Source: Inia geoffrensis (taxonomy: Eukaryota > Chordata > Mammalia > Artiodactyla > Iniidae). Taken from it: a stretch of 64,000 bases of DNA. The position numbers and the translations under genes are program-made. A model generated the notes under the pieces. That model was not told where the DNA came from and made no database searches. It saw only the letters and a list, made by a program, of their open reading frames with translations. The stretch lies in NCBI GenBank assembly GCA_036417435.1, contig CM070904.1, positions 132,618,695 to 132,682,694 on the forward strand, given 5' to 3'. This document shows, piece after piece, positions 12,429 through 28,035 of the stretch. Every line of letters starts with the position of its first letter. Position 1 is the first letter of the stretch.

Positions 12429-13381
12429 AGATACGGGGCAGTGAGGGCCAAAGTCCAAAACGCCGGCTGGCGAGGAGGCGACGAAGTCCGCTCCGCGTGG
12501 GCGAGCAGCGCTACTGGTCGGGAGAGAGCCAAGGCTGAGCTGCTAAATTGCTTTTAGGGGTCACAGAAATGTGAGGCTGCAGCTTCAAAGACAAAAGGAG
12601 AGGGGCGGCCTGTGGGGGGCTCCTGTCAGTACTGAAAGGCAAGCACCCTGTCGGGCGCTGCTCACAGCCGAAGACCCCTCGGGGCGGGGCCTCAGCGGGA
12701 AGCCCCACCCCCACCCCCACCCCCGCCGCATCCCCGTTTCCCCTGCACCGCACAGAGCAGCAGCAGTGAGCGAGGCGCTGGCTTCCCCACCGGCAGGGCA
12801 GGTCCAGGCTGCATCCCACAGCGCATCCCACGGGGCTTCCCTCTCCTCCCAACAGCCAGGGGGAGCGGGCGTTTTGCATCCGGGGAGCAAAGCGCAGCGC
12901 GCTCGCTCTCACGGACCCTCGACCACTCCACCCCAAACTCAAGAGCGCTTATTAAACAGCAGAGGACCACGATGGCCGCGGGGGCGTCTCCACGGAGACA
13001 GGTGACCTCTCAGGCAGGAGGACTCGCTGGCTCAGAACGCTACAAGCAAAGCCATGAGGCCTGGACTTCCAGCAGCTCTGGACAGTGTTCTCTCCTTGGT
13101 TTGTCCACTGCCAACCTCAGAAGCCCCACGGCGTCAGGGCAAAAGGCAGCAGTGGCAGCAACAAAACTGCCAAGACCCACGGCCCTGGGTGCAGCTCTCA
13201 GCTGGCCAGAGGCAGAAACAGACAGTGCACGGTTACTCTGCACGGCACCAGTGCACACACACCATCTGGGCGCAGGCTAACGAGGAAGCCAAGGCCGGCC
13301 TCGGCGACGTCCAGCCGTAGGTGGTGTTGGTCTCTATGGAAAGGGCATCTCAGAAGCATGTAGGCTTTTAATTCTCCACAT
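12429..13381. other. GC-rich intronic sequence, nothing recognised
   Basis: CpG-containing, with a short (CCCCAC)n run near 12705-12722. Several open frames on both strands reflect a lack of stops, not coding. Confidence 0.5.
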
Positions 13382-14153
13382 CCCTGCTGTCCAATCCAGT
13401 AGCCACTAACCACATGTGGCTGCAATGCAGCTGGTCCAAACGGAGATGTGCTCCACGTGTCTTGTCTGCGATGGTTCACTAAGACTTAGCGTGAACAAAA
13501 CTATTTATGTGGAGCACAGGTTGAAATAATATTTTAGAAATATGAGGTTAAATAAAATACATTAAAGTTAGTTTACCTTGTGCAGCAAGGTTCCCAATGA
13601 CCCCAAAGATTCCTGCCTCCTGGTATTCACCCCTTGTCTGGGCCCCTCCTGGGAGGGCTGGTCGTATGACAGTAGAATAAGGTAGCAGGGTTGGGGGCTG
13701 TCACTTCCAAGACTTGGCCGGAAGACACCGAGGCCTCCTTCTTGGTCACTTGGATCTTGGGTGTCCAGTTTGGGGAAGCTGCTGTTAGAGGCCCACGTGA
13801 GAAGGACCTGAGGCCTCCTGCCCACAACCATGGGAGTCAGCTGGGAAGTGGGTCCTGCAGCCCCACCCAGCCCTCAGATGAGACCACAGCCCTGACTGGC
13901 AGCTCAACGGCACCTCACGAGAGACCCTGAGGCACAGCTAGCACTGAGGCTGCTCCTGGATTCCTGTCCCCCAGAAACTATCAGATAGTACACGTTTGTT
14001 ATTTTAACCAGCTCAAAAGCTTTTGGGTAATTTGTTACATAGCAATAAGTAACTTACACAATCTGGTTTCTTTTGCTGTTTTAAGGTGCCTACAGAAAAT
14101 GTAAAATTACCTATGTAATTTCAATGTATACACATTTCTATTGGACAGCACTG
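13382..14153. mobile_element. hAT (MER5-like) MITE, interrupted by an LTR
   Basis: Terminal inverted repeats: GCTGTCCAAT at 13386-13395 and its complement ATTGGACAGC at 14140-14149. Internal landmarks are 'gtagccactaaccacatgtggc' on the left, and 'aaaattacctatg' and 'cacatttctattgg' on the right. An 8-bp target-site duplication can be proposed, CTCCACAT (13374-13381) versus CTCTCCAT (14154-14161), 6/8 identical and typical of hAT elements. The LTR at 13579-14060 splits it. Confidence 0.7.
13579..14060 (+). mobile_element. MaLR (MLT1-type) solo LTR nested in the hAT MITE
   Basis: Begins TGTGCAGCAAGG and ends near AACTTACACA. It carries MLT1 landmarks in order: 'ctgtcacttccaagactt', 'ggcccacgtgagaaggac', 'ctgaggcctcctgcc', 'cagatgagaccacagccc', 'cacgagagaccctgaggc', and 'gtaatttgttacatagc'. 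Its 5-bp target duplication is not clear after decay. It is non-coding. Confidence 0.65.
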
Positions 14154-17580
<3,427 letters not shown>

Positions 17581-17595
17581 AGTTGGCCTTTGCTT

Positions 17596-18033
17596 GCTTT
17601 TTTTTTTTTTTGGTCTGCGTTGGGTCTTTATTGCTGCGTGTGGGCTTTTCTCTCTAGTTGTGGTGACCGGGAGCTACTCTTTGTTGCCGTGCGCAGGCTT
17701 CTCACCGTGGTGGCTTCTCGTTGCGGAGCACGGGATCAAGACCCGCGGGCTCAGTAGTTGCGGCACACGGGCCCCAGAGCACGCGGGCTTCCGTAGTTGG
17801 GGCGCATGAGCTCAGTAGTTGCGGCGTGCGGGCTCTAGGGCGTGCGGGCTTCAGTAGTTGTGGTGTGCTGTCTCAGTAGCTGTGGCTCGCAGGCTCTAGA
17901 GCACAGGTTCAGTAGTTGTGGCACATGGGCTTAGTTGCTCCGCAGCATGTGGGATCTTCCCGGACCAGGGCTTGAACCCGTGTCCCCTGCACTGGAAGGT
18001 GGATTTTAACCACTGCACCACCAGGGAAGTCCC
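17596..18033 (-). mobile_element. CHR-1/CHRL-type long SINE, sense to HDAC4
   Basis: Long CHR SINE on the minus strand. Its 5' end is the complement of CCAGGGAAGTCCC at about 18021-18033, the B-box region is complementary to the segment near 17970, and the poly(A) is the T-run at 17599. The tail contains repeated 'cacaactactga' modules seen as 'tcagtagttgtgg'. A perfect 15-bp duplication AGTTGGCCTTTGCTT lies at 17581-17595 and 18034-18048. It is the only CHR copy in this window with the same orientation as the gene. Confidence 0.95.
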
Positions 18034-18082
18034 AGTTGGCCTTTGCTTTCTAAGGATAAACCCGACTCTTGGTCTTCCTGGG

Positions 18083-18083
<1 letters not shown>

Positions 18084-18133
<50 letters not shown>
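18084..18133. repeat. (CA)n microsatellite
   Basis: About 25 perfect AC units immediately beyond the SINE at 17596-18033; likely length-polymorphic. Confidence 0.97.
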
Positions 18134-18135
<2 letters not shown>

Positions 18136-18557
18136 GAGTCGCTGATGCCTTCAGCCTGTGACCGTTTCATTACGCACATTTGAATCCACAGTCATAGGTG
18201 AGACGGGCCTGCGGTCTCTCTTACACTCTGCTTGTCTGGTCAGGGAGCGGAATTTTAGCTTAAGAAAATAACCACAGAGCATCTGTGAAATAACCATATT
18301 GCCTGCATTTTGTAGCAGTATCATCTCACTTGCCCTGACAGCAGGGGTGGTCAGACGTGGTCCCCGTTCATGCGACGTGCCAGGGTGACCTAAGACACTA
18401 TGTAGGAACAAGGCCATCCCCACGATGCTGGGCAGAAGGCGCCCCATCCACTGCTCGCTGTCGCACACCCCCTCCCTACTTCTAATTCTTCCTGGGCGGT
18501 GGCAGGAGGACCACCAGAAATGTCTAGTAGTTATAACGTCTTCAGAAACTGAACACA

Positions 18558-18779
18558 GGGCTTCCCTGGTGGCACGGTGGTTGGGAGTCCGCCTGCCGAT
18601 GCAGGGGACGCGGGTTCGTGCCCCGGTCCGGGAAGATCCCACATGCCGCGGAGCGGCTGGGCCCGTGAGCCGTGGCCGCTGAGCCTGCGCGTCCGGAGCC
18701 TGTGCTCCGCCACGGGAGGGGCCACAACAGTGAGAGGCCCGCGTACCGCAAAAAAAAAAAAAAAAAAAAAACAACAAAA
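18558..18779 (+). mobile_element. CHR-2-type SINE
   Basis: Complete copy starting GGGCTTCCCTGGTGGC and ending CGTACCGC plus a poly(A) of about 22 and ACAACAAAA. Flanked by AACTGAACACA (18547-18557) and AACTGAACATA (18781-18791), one mismatch. Antisense to HDAC4; very little decay. Confidence 0.94.
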
Positions 18780-18791
18780 AAACTGAACATA

Positions 18792-21652
18792 AAACAACTT
18801 TAAGGGATCCTTTTTATTGACTCCAAAAATAAGATGGGCCAAACGTTTCTAAGCGTGCGTTCACGTACCGCGGAAACACTCCTGCTCTGTGCCGGGCACT
18901 GGCTTGTGGCAGGTCTGATGTGAAGACAGGCAGGAGGGGGCAGTGGGGCCGATGGAAGGCCTGGGGAAGGGTTCACACCTTCCCCAGGTGTGAGGAGGGG
19001 GCTGCATCTCTGAGGCGGGAGGGGCGCTGGGGGTGAATGGGGTGGGGCGGTGGCCGCGGGGGCAGCACGGGAGGACTCGCGGATGCCCGGGCAGGACCGG
19101 GCCCTGTGGATGGGGCGGCAGGGCGGGGAGGGGTGTCACACCCACCACCCGCGAGCTGAGCCTCGCTTTGTTTACTGCACCTCTTCTCAGCCTCCTCTGT
19201 GTCTGGAGGCGTAGGGAACCTTAGAAGGAAACACCCCCTGGTCATGCCACAGACACCGGAGCGGATGCACCCTGGGGGTGGGCGCGCAGGGTGGCGAGGA
19301 GACCCCCCCACCCCGGCAAGCCCCTTCTGCCCGCAGTGAACAAACAGAAGGGAACCGAGGGGCACGGGGGGTGGGGGGGCACGTGCTGTCCTCGGCCCAA
19401 GGCATCCCTGTTCTCACCACGTTCCCTCCACATTTACTGTGAGAAAGGGACGCAGGTCCTGCCTGGGCTGACCCTTTTGAGGTTTCACATAAAACTTCAT
19501 TCTTCTGCTAGAGAAAGTCAAAAGCAGAGCAAAGAGAATGCAAAGCTAGACTTCACCTCTGTCAGACGCACCGCGACCGGCGCCTGCCATCTCTTCACCT
19601 CTGAAAACAGCACTGCATTTACAGACACGCAAACCAACACTGGAACTTACACGAGGCCGCGGGACCCCGGCAATGTCCGTCTCCCGCTCCGTGTGCCCAG
19701 CCTCGGGAAGCCAGGCGGGTGGGGAAGTGGCCGCGCAGTCCCCAGGCCTGGCCTGAGCGCCAGCTGCGGCATCAGACCCACAGTCCCCATTCATTCCCAT
19801 CGCTGGCGGGTGCGTCAAACATGACTCGGACTATTTCTGTATCAAAAACTCTCTGAAATGCCATGAGTTCCCGACAGAAGCTGCTGGTGCTTTTGACCCA
19901 AAGAGCCCTGAAGAAACAATGAAAGCTTCTCTACTTAAAGAATGCGGCATCAAGACAAAACAGCCTGTATTCTCATGCATATTTTATGGCAGAGTAGAAA
20001 ATTGCTTTTATAGGTTGTGCCTTGAGAAACATATTAATACAATCAGACTCATGACGTTAGTAAAAGCACAAAGACTATATTCAGAGTTTCAATAAGAAAT
20101 GGCTGAGCCTGGGCTGTGAATTATAAGTTCTCAATCAGAAATAGAAAAAATCTGCTAGTCTCTATTTTTTTTAAATAAATGATCCGAAAAAAAGAAGGGA
20201 CACTGTAATTTTCCATTACATGGGTTGGGTCCTCTTTTCATAACACCATTTCATGTCATCATATAGACAGGAAAGAAAGAGAAGGACTATTCTTTAGAAA
20301 ACAGGGCGGACGTTTAGGGTCTGTTCAAGTAAAGAACGACTCATTCAAATCTAGGGGACAATAAAAGATACTTCATCCACGGAGCCACGGTTTCCTCTTA
20401 CCATGACGTTTGCCTGCGTGTGTGAGGGTTAGGGAGAGAAAAGACTGGAGGGGGCGGAGGAAGAAGAGAAAGAAAGGGAGGGGTATATAAGAAATGCAGA
20501 ACTGAGTTCAAAATATTTTCATCTTTTATGGTGAAATGTGTCACACACCCTGGAGAACAGAAGGGTTAAGGGTGACACAGTCACCCCCCCACCTCAGCCA
20601 GAACGAGAGCATCGCCCTCCGTGCCCCACACATCACATGCCTGTGCCCCCAGCAACATTCTGACTTTGTTCAGCGTCCCTGCTTTTCTTTCTGGTTATAA
20701 CATCTACAGATGCATCCCTAAACATGTGTCCCCCACGTGACTGCGGTGAGTACAGGATCAGTGGGATGGGAGGTGACAAAGGTTCCCAGGAAAAGACAAG
20801 AGTCGCGGCTCAGGCTGCCTTCAGCTTCTAGGACAGGTGACAAAAAAGGAGCTCCGTCCGGGCAAGGTCAAGAGTGACCCCCGGGAAACCAAGGGCCACC
20901 CCCAGTGCAGCACCCGGTGGAGCCGTCCCGTGGGGCAGCACTGCCCGGTGTCCCGCCCCTGCTCCACCCAGGCTGTCCTCCAGGTGCGAGGCTCGCAGGA
21001 GGCCCCACGGAGAGACCTGCCTCGCCTGGTAAGTGAGGCCGGAGGGCAGGCAGGTCCACACAGGTCAGCCCCCCTTCCCACGCCCGCCCTGGCGGCTGCT
21101 GAGCTCTGGTCCAGCTGGGCGGCCCAGAATCTCCCCGCAGAGCCGCCCTCCTGAGGCCGGCCCCCTCACCCTCCCTGGGATCCATCCCACTGGTCTCTGT
21201 CCCAGAGTCGATCGCCTGATCGCTTTACCCCACTCCTCATTCTTCTTTCTCGGTTCATTCTTTTTCTGCAGCAACTCAGGCTCCAAGAGGGTCTTGAAAA
21301 AGGAGGTGTGTGAGGTTTCACATCCGAAGATGCACTTACTTCCCTGTCAACATTATCAGTACCTGGGCTGTGTACAGAATTGCAGCTTGGAAGTCACCTT
21401 CTCCGGGGCGGTGAAGGCGGCGACCCACGGCCTCCTTGTTCTCAACACTGTCATTAAAGAAACACGGGGCCGCTCTGGTTCTGGACCCTTCGTGCTTGCC
21501 TTTCCCTCTAGATGTTTATAAGACCTTCTCGCTGTCCCCAGTGTTCTGAGGTTTGAGACGCAGGTGGCTTGCTGAGGCTCTTCCCTCCTCCGCCGTGCGG
21601 GGCACGCAGCTGGCCTGGTCCGTTTCTCCAGCCGTGGGGAATTTCCATGAGT
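18792..21652. other. Intronic sequence, nothing firmly recognised
   Basis: Contains a GC-rich part to about 19800, an AT-rich part to 20400, and a purine-rich tract (20437-20483) followed by TATATAA at 20484. No exon recognised; the 177- and 162-codon frames lack similarity. Confidence 0.5.
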
Positions 21653-21704
21653 TATTGGGTTGGGCGAAAAGTTTGTTTGGGTTTTTCCGTAAGATGTTAA
21701 TGGA
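21653..21704 (+). mobile_element. Half of a mariner-type MITE (single terminal repeat arm)
   Basis: TATTGGGTTGGGCGAAAAG followed by TTTGTTTGGGTTTTTCCGT and AAGATGTTA matches the left arm of the cetartiodactyl mariner repeat, which normally folds back on an inverted right arm. Here the sequence leaves the element after 'gttaatgga', and no right arm is seen nearby. Confidence 0.75.
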
Positions 21705-21709
21705 TATTC

Positions 21710-21900
21710 TGTTGATATCCCTGTTTCTGTTTTCCCCTTCCGGAACTTCTTGGGTGGGAAATCTCCTGGAACAATGCTCTGATTTTCTCTTTCATTCTCT
21801 CCTATTTTCCTTTTCTGTGTCCAGTGCTCCACTTTTTTCGAGATTTCCTTAAATGTGCACTCTAAGTTTTTCACCGAGTTTTGCATATTTTCTGCGGATG
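21710..21900. mobile_element. Possible ancient interspersed repeat
   Basis: 'ttctcctattttcc', 'ctccacttttttcgagatttcctt' and 'gagttttgcatattttctgc' resemble a widespread old mammalian repeat I cannot name with certainty. The 189-codon minus frame over it (21356-21925) is not supported as a gene. Confidence 0.3.
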
Positions 21901-22309
21901 TGTCCCTGAGTACCAGCGGAGGCATGAACCCTAGCTGGAAGCTGCGAGCAGAGAGGGGTTCTCAACGCTGAGCTTCGCTGGACGGTGTGGGGAGCTGGCC
22001 TTAGTCAGGACGCACCAGGCACCCCGGCTTCGGGCTCAGGCGCCCGGCACAGCGGGGCGTCTGCCTCTCTGCCAGCCTGCATTCCACCTGGCCCAGCCCC
22101 CTTTGGCTCCTGTCCCGGAGGGCAGGACGTGGGGCTGCTCTTCGAGGATGCTGTGGCATCTGTCCCCCGGGCTCTTGGTTGCACGGACAGGAGGCTCGGA
22201 ATCTGGCTTTTTCTGCCCAAACTGCCAAATCGGTTAAGACTCATGGCTCTACTTTCCAACTTTCGGACTGTTGGTGATGTTGTTTCCTTTCCTGTTCCCC
22301 CAACTTTGT

Positions 22310-22790
22310 GAGCGGATGACATGTCTCTGGAATATATATTTTTATGTTTTAGGGAAAAATTTCAAAAACACACAAAGGCAGCGAGAACAGTATAATCAAC
22401 TCCCAAGGATCCGTCAGCCACCTGCCACCTCGTGGCCAAGCTTTTCTTCTCACACCCACGTGCTGCACTTCCTTCCAGATCATCCGGAAGCCTACCAGCC
22501 AGCCCAGCATGTCATCCATAAGGCCTTCGGTACCTCTAAAGGAACTCTTAAAAAACACAGTCGAATACCATCAACCTACCCAAATAAATGAACAACTCCA
22601 CGACATTATCAAATAGCCTGAAGGTATTCCCATTTTTTTAGAGTCTCATACACATTTTTTAAACTTTATTCAAATCAAAACCCAACTAAGGTCCATTCAC
22701 TGCAATTGGCTGATATACCCTTTGCATTCTTTTTAATCTAAAGGTCCCCCACCTTCTCCCTCACCCCTGCCCCCTCCAGCTGATGGGCTG
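22310..22790. mobile_element. Old L1M-type 3' UTR repeat
   Basis: Recognisable pieces: 'gggaaaaatttcaaa', 'aatcaaaacccaactaaggtcc', 'attcactgcaattggctgatat' and 'ttttaatctaaaggtccc'. These match a common mammalian L1 3' UTR type from memory. Orientation was not determined. Confidence 0.5.
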
Positions 22791-24123
22791 AAGACACTGG
22801 TCGCCTGTCCTGTGCTGACTGAGCCTGAGGTGTAGATTCCCTGGGAGCTGGAAGGGGGTCTGAAGGCCCAGAGGATGCAGCTCTGGTTCCTAGCAGGGCC
22901 GCCTCCCTGGAGGGGTCCTGTGCCCCTCGGGCTCCTGTGTTACCGGCAGCTAACGTGCTCACCGATGATGCCTTCATTGCTATAAACAGGGCTTTTCTAG
23001 CTCCATCCGCCCCTCTTGATTTGCTAGCTACATTACTTGTATAGTGAGAAAGGGTCCCAAGTCAACTATCTTGTTATTCTCACAAAGGGTTTTTAGAAGA
23101 AAGGCAGGGCGAGCGCTTGATTCTCTTCCTTTATTTGTCAATTTTTAAAAAGAACAAGTTGGCCCTGTAGCACGCTCCATGTGTGATCAGGGAGGAGGGT
23201 TTTGGCTTTCGGGATCATGGTGAACTAAGCCTCTGTATTCCTGTCCTAAGGCTGCCGCGTCACTCGGAATCCACAGGCCGCCTGGGAGCAGCTCTCTGTG
23301 CAGCTGAGACAAGGTGCCCCAGGCTCTCCCTGCACTTCCTGGGCCCCACAGGAAACAGACGTGTATCCAAGGATAACTGGGTCCCTTTAGTGGGAACAGT
23401 AGAGACCATCATCTAGGTTTCGGGATGACATGGTTTATAACGAATATACCTTTACTGGAGCTTTTGTGAATTTCAGAGGTGAGTGAAATTAGATACATGT
23501 GTTCAATCTGTCATCTCACTGCGGAACTCTGGGTGCATAATTTATTAAAAATATCATTCAAAAAGGCTGAACAGTCACAATCAAGTTCCATTCAAAATAC
23601 TGATTTATATGCAATATCATTTTCCCCAAAGGTGCTCTTAACTGAATTACAATTATTCTATTTAACTGTGTGTGTGTGTGTGTGCGCACACGCGCACGTG
23701 TGTGGGAAAGGAAAATGAGGTACAGAAGTGCTTTTTAATGTAAACATTTAAAAATATTCTGTAGGGAATGTAAAAACACAAGTGACCCCCACTTCAGCTT
23801 CTTACGCAGATGAGCATGTATCTCATTTCTTTTTGCCTCCTTTAGATGTATATAAGCAATGCCAAAAAGATAACTTACGCGAACAACCCACTATCATATA
23901 AATTATGCTTGAAACATAAAGATAAAAAATATTATGGTGCAAGAACAGGCTGTTATGTTTTACATTGTTTTGTTTTCAGTTGAGATCAAAATGTAAAGAA
24001 AGAAATAAACGTATAATACATGAAGTATTTATAATGTGTACATATAGGAAGATTTTTTTAATCTGGTCTGGGGCAGGGAGAGAGATGTGACACACGTGGA
24101 GTCTATTAAACGTAACCCTCTGA
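22791..24123. other. Intronic sequence with a short (TG)n, otherwise unrecognised
   Basis: Mostly AT-rich; the only clear element is the (TG)n at 23667-23704. Confidence 0.5.
23667..23704. repeat. (TG)n/(CA) microsatellite, imperfect
   Basis: TG repeats broken by GCGCACACGCGCACG, giving alternating purine-pyrimidine sequence. Confidence 0.9.
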
Positions 24124-24346
24124 GGGCTTCCCTGGTGGCGCAGTGGTTGGGGGTCCGCCTGCTGATGCAGGGGACGCGGGTTCGTGCCCCAGTCCAGGAG
24201 GATCCCGTGTGCCGTGGAGCGGCTGGGCCCGTGGGCCACGGCCGCTGGGCCCGCACATCCGGAGCCTGTGCTCCGCGACGGGAGAGGCCGCGGCAGTGAG
24301 AGGCCCGCGTACTGCGAAAAAACAAAAACAAAAAAAACCAAAAACA
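24124..24346 (+). mobile_element. CHR-2-type SINE (older copy)
   Basis: Starts GGGCTTCCCTGGTGGCGCAG; tail AAAAAACAAAAACAAAAAAA. More substitutions than the copies at 7099 and 18558, e.g. CCAGTCCAGGAGGATCCCGT. Flanked by a perfect TAACCCTCTGA at 24113-24123 and 24347-24357. Antisense to HDAC4. Confidence 0.94.
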
Positions 24347-24670
24347 TAACCCTCTGAGCTGTGTTTTCTGTGCACGCGGTTTCCTTGCACACATCTAGAC
24401 GTCAAGAAGGGAGCGGCCCTGGCTCACCCATGATTCTGCCTTCCAGAAAGAAGGGAGTTGATCCCTCTTCAAAAGCAAGGAGAAGTATACCGGACCAGGG
24501 CACGGGGTCCTCCAAGCTGGAGGTAGGAGGGGATGTCTGGGGCAGGCACACCTCCCCCACCTTCCTCCAGGTCAGTAAAAACATCACGACGGGATCACAG
24601 TCCTGTGGGCTGCTGGCCTGGGCTCCCTTAATGTGTGAACAGGCACGCTGTAGGATATGGATGGACACCA

Positions 24671-24775
24671 GCGTTATCCCCATTTGACAGGTGGCGAAAC
24701 TGAAGTTCGGGGAGTCTAAGTGACTTGCTCGAGGCCACACAGCAAATGTCACCGGCAGACTCAGAAATGGATGCT
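24671..24775 (-). mobile_element. MIR SINE fragment
   Basis: Complement of the MIR core: 'ttatccccatttgacagg', 'gcgaaactgaag', 'taagtgacttgctcgaggcc', 'cacacagcaaatg'. Ancient tRNA-derived SINE shared by all mammals; sense to HDAC4. Confidence 0.8.
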
Positions 24776-27700
24776 AACCACGGGTACCCCAACAGTGACA
24801 CGATGCAGAGCAGGGAGAGCTGGGGGCCCGCAGGTCACCCTGGGGTGGTGGTTCTCATCTCAGGCTGGGCGGCGTCAGCAGCTTGGGGACTTGGAAATAA
24901 CAGGACCCGGGCCCTGCTTGGCTAGAGCGCACGGCGTCCCTGGGGGCTCCAGCAGCGCTCGGGCGACCAGGACACCCTGCGGCCCGAGAACACCCCGCTC
25001 GGAGCTCTGAGAGCGCCTCCCACACCGGCTGGCCTGCTGATCCCTGGCCTCCACGCCCACGGCTCCGGCTTTGGACTCCGTCCTGACCACAGGCCGGGTG
25101 TCCCCCACGATCGCCGGCTCCCTCTAGCACCCTGCAGTCCAGTGCTGTCCATGGGAGAAAACTCTACTTTTCCTGAAGAGCTCCTGGCGCTGGGGCAGCC
25201 ACAGGAATCAGCTCTGCGAGCTTCCTCTCACGGCCGAGACGATGGCCCCAAAGGCACAGCCAGGCCGGGTCTGCACCACCCAACCGGCATCAGCAAACAG
25301 GTTGAAAAGCACCGCCGAGCCAAACGCGGCCTGCTGAGCAGGGCGGAGACCGAAAATCCCTGAGATCTTATTTTCACTGCTAAGAAGATGAAGCTACCAT
25401 GAACACCAGGGTGATGTTTCATAGCAGTCTCTTCACCTAAGTCAGATTTCACCACCACCCACTCATACCATGTCCCCGGGAGACAAGTTTTCAAAGTGCT
25501 TCTCCCTGGCAGAGAGTCGAAGACCATCAATACCCCGAGGCCTGGCCTCCCCGTCAGTGCCTCCACCAGGGGGGCCTTTCCCACAGCTGCCCTGAGTGTC
25601 CGCAGACACCAGCGAGAACACCACAAGCCACCATGGGGGTAGCAGAGCGGGAAGTGGGACTGTTTGTGGAAACCAGCTCTGCGGCCTCCACTTCCAGGCA
25701 CCAGGGAGGTGTTTCCAAGTAAAGCTAGTGAGAGAAATCCAGGCCAGGGTCCCTGCGTCAGCGACTCCTGGGGCCCGCGGCACACAGACCTGGTCCCTCA
25801 AACATCCAGTGTGGGTCAGAGCGTGAGGACACGATCACACACATGGCAGTGGGGCGGGGCCTGTGCGAGTTCAAATCCTACCGGGGGACCATCAGGTGCA
25901 TGGCCAGGGCCGTGCATGTGGCCCAGTGTCCATCATGGGGCCAGGCAAACGCAGGGAGAAGAGCCCGGGGCAGCTGACACAGCGGGATGGGCGTCCAGGC
26001 AAGGCGGGCGGAGCTGAGCCTATCTTGCCTCCCGGGCTCCTGAACACCTTTCCCCCAAAAGTGGGCCCAGAAAGCGCTTTTTACTGAGGGTGGTGAAGAC
26101 CCAAGGTGAAGCCTTGCGGTCAGGATGAGGGAGAGAACCCCAGAAGGGCGCCAGCTCACCCTCGGCATCCACACAAGTGACAACTGAAGACAGAGGTCAC
26201 GGACACGCGTGAGGACACGTGCCCATGGCACCCGGGCTCGGGTTCCCGGCAGCCCAGACGTGAGGCCCCAGAGAACAACAAGCCCGCTGGCCTCCGCCAC
26301 CAGCACTGTCCGCTCTGCAGTCCCGCAGGGCACCAAGCCCTCCCCTGGAGGGTCAAGCCCTCGGGCTGCTCAGCCTTACAGAAGCTTCCAGGAGCTCCCA
26401 CAGAGCTAGGAGAGAAAAGGGGAGGAGCCCCGAGCCCGGCGTCAGGTCGGATCAGCCAGCGCTACAGCCTTGCCCTCCCAGGCCGCAGGGCCCACAGAGC
26501 CCAGCGGGCAGACTCTGACCCCTGCCCCCAGCACACGAGGACGGGATCCAGGAGTGTCACCGTCTGAGGGAAGCGTGCTTCACTTGCAGGCACGGGGCAG
26601 CAGCAGGGACCAGCGCCCTAAGGACGAAAATTCTCCTTTTCACGTGAACAGGAACTTCCCTTTGTAATGATCAGGTTATTTTTAGCAAAATCAACTGTAG
26701 ATTCATAAAGGATAAAAAGAGAGGGCTGAACGTGCTCAGATACTGGAAAACTCCATTTGGGGACTTAACCAGAAGTGAAGATGCCTGATTGGCAACCTTG
26801 GTAACGAGGGATCACAATGTGAGGACCCCAAAGGGAAGGAACCACAGCCTCTTCTCCCTCTCCTGGAAATACAAACCCACAAGGGTCCTTTGGGTCCTAG
26901 GCTGGAAACCCCATCAGCTGAAACAGACTTGGGGTTTGCAAACAGACAGACTGGGGCTGACAGTCCCAGGACCGTCTGCAAAGGGCGGGCAGTGTGGTCA
27001 CCTGCGTGGAGGACAGCGGCCTAAACACTGGGAGGAAAAGGAAAGACGGAAGCCGTCCTCCATCCTCCCTGGCCGTGGCCCCTCACCCAGATCTCCGCAC
27101 CCCTCCAACGCCAGGAGCGCAGAGTCAGGCCTGCAGGGAGCAGCCCGCAGCCTGCCCATTTCCAGTGGCGCCAGCCCGGCCTCCGCTCCGCCAACTTGCT
27201 GTGTTCACAGCAGCACAGGTGAGGGGTCCCTGGGTGCCCGCAGACGCGGAGCCAAAACGGATTCTCAGCTTCAGGTGTTGTGAACAGGACGCAGAGACAC
27301 GCCAGCTTTATGAGGCACCGAAGAGCGAGAATGCATCTACTTAATGCAGAGGGAGAGACAGATCCTGGCTTCACCTCTCAAGGCCGGGTGCTGATCCCAC
27401 AGCAGCGGCTGGCAAGGAGTTAGGTCAGATCTTCCCCCTCCCACACTCGCTACTCGTCCTTTGTCGAAGAAATAAAAAGCTCTTTGTAGGACAGGAGCAC
27501 ACAGGGGAGAGAAGTAAGACGCCAGGGCAGAATCCAGGTGATGTCAATGTTTCTGTTTAAACCAGACCGCCGTTTCAATGAGGCCTCTGCTCCTCTCCTT
27601 TCTCACTCACTGCACCCCGCACCAGCCCCCCAACCTCCAGCCCAGCTCCCCAACCCAGCAGGGAGGTCAGAGCTGCAATTCAGGCCTGGCATCGGTTCCA

Positions 27701-28035
27701 AAGTGTGGGCCCCCAACTGACGGTGAAGGTCAGAGTTCAGACCGGAGAGGCAGCATCTCTAGACAGATGGCTGAGCATTTCCAGGACGGTGGGAGACAGG
27801 GAAGGCACAACCACGCGGGGAAACAAACCAGTGACAGCGACAATCAAGACATTTTCAAAATAGAACCACAGACACTGGAGAGAAAGGTCAGCAGACCCTG
27901 AGGACAAGTGAGGTTGCCCGACAAGGGACGCACAGAGACAGCCAGAAAACAGTGAACCAGCTCTGAGCGTGCCGAGAAACACCTGCCAAGCTAGAACTAC
28001 GTGCTCGGGGGACCTGCGATCAAGGTTGAATGCAG
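24776..28035. other. Intronic sequence, nothing recognised
   Basis: Long GC-rich block with no recognised repeat. Frames such as 25228-25785 (185 codons, minus) and 26789-27283 (164 codons, plus) have no supporting motif. I cannot exclude conserved non-coding elements. Confidence 0.5.

Noticed and set aside
21356..21925. 189-codon minus-strand Lys/Glu/Thr-rich frame
   Set aside because: It spans the mariner arm and an old repeat-like stretch, so it is a composite of transposon sequence.
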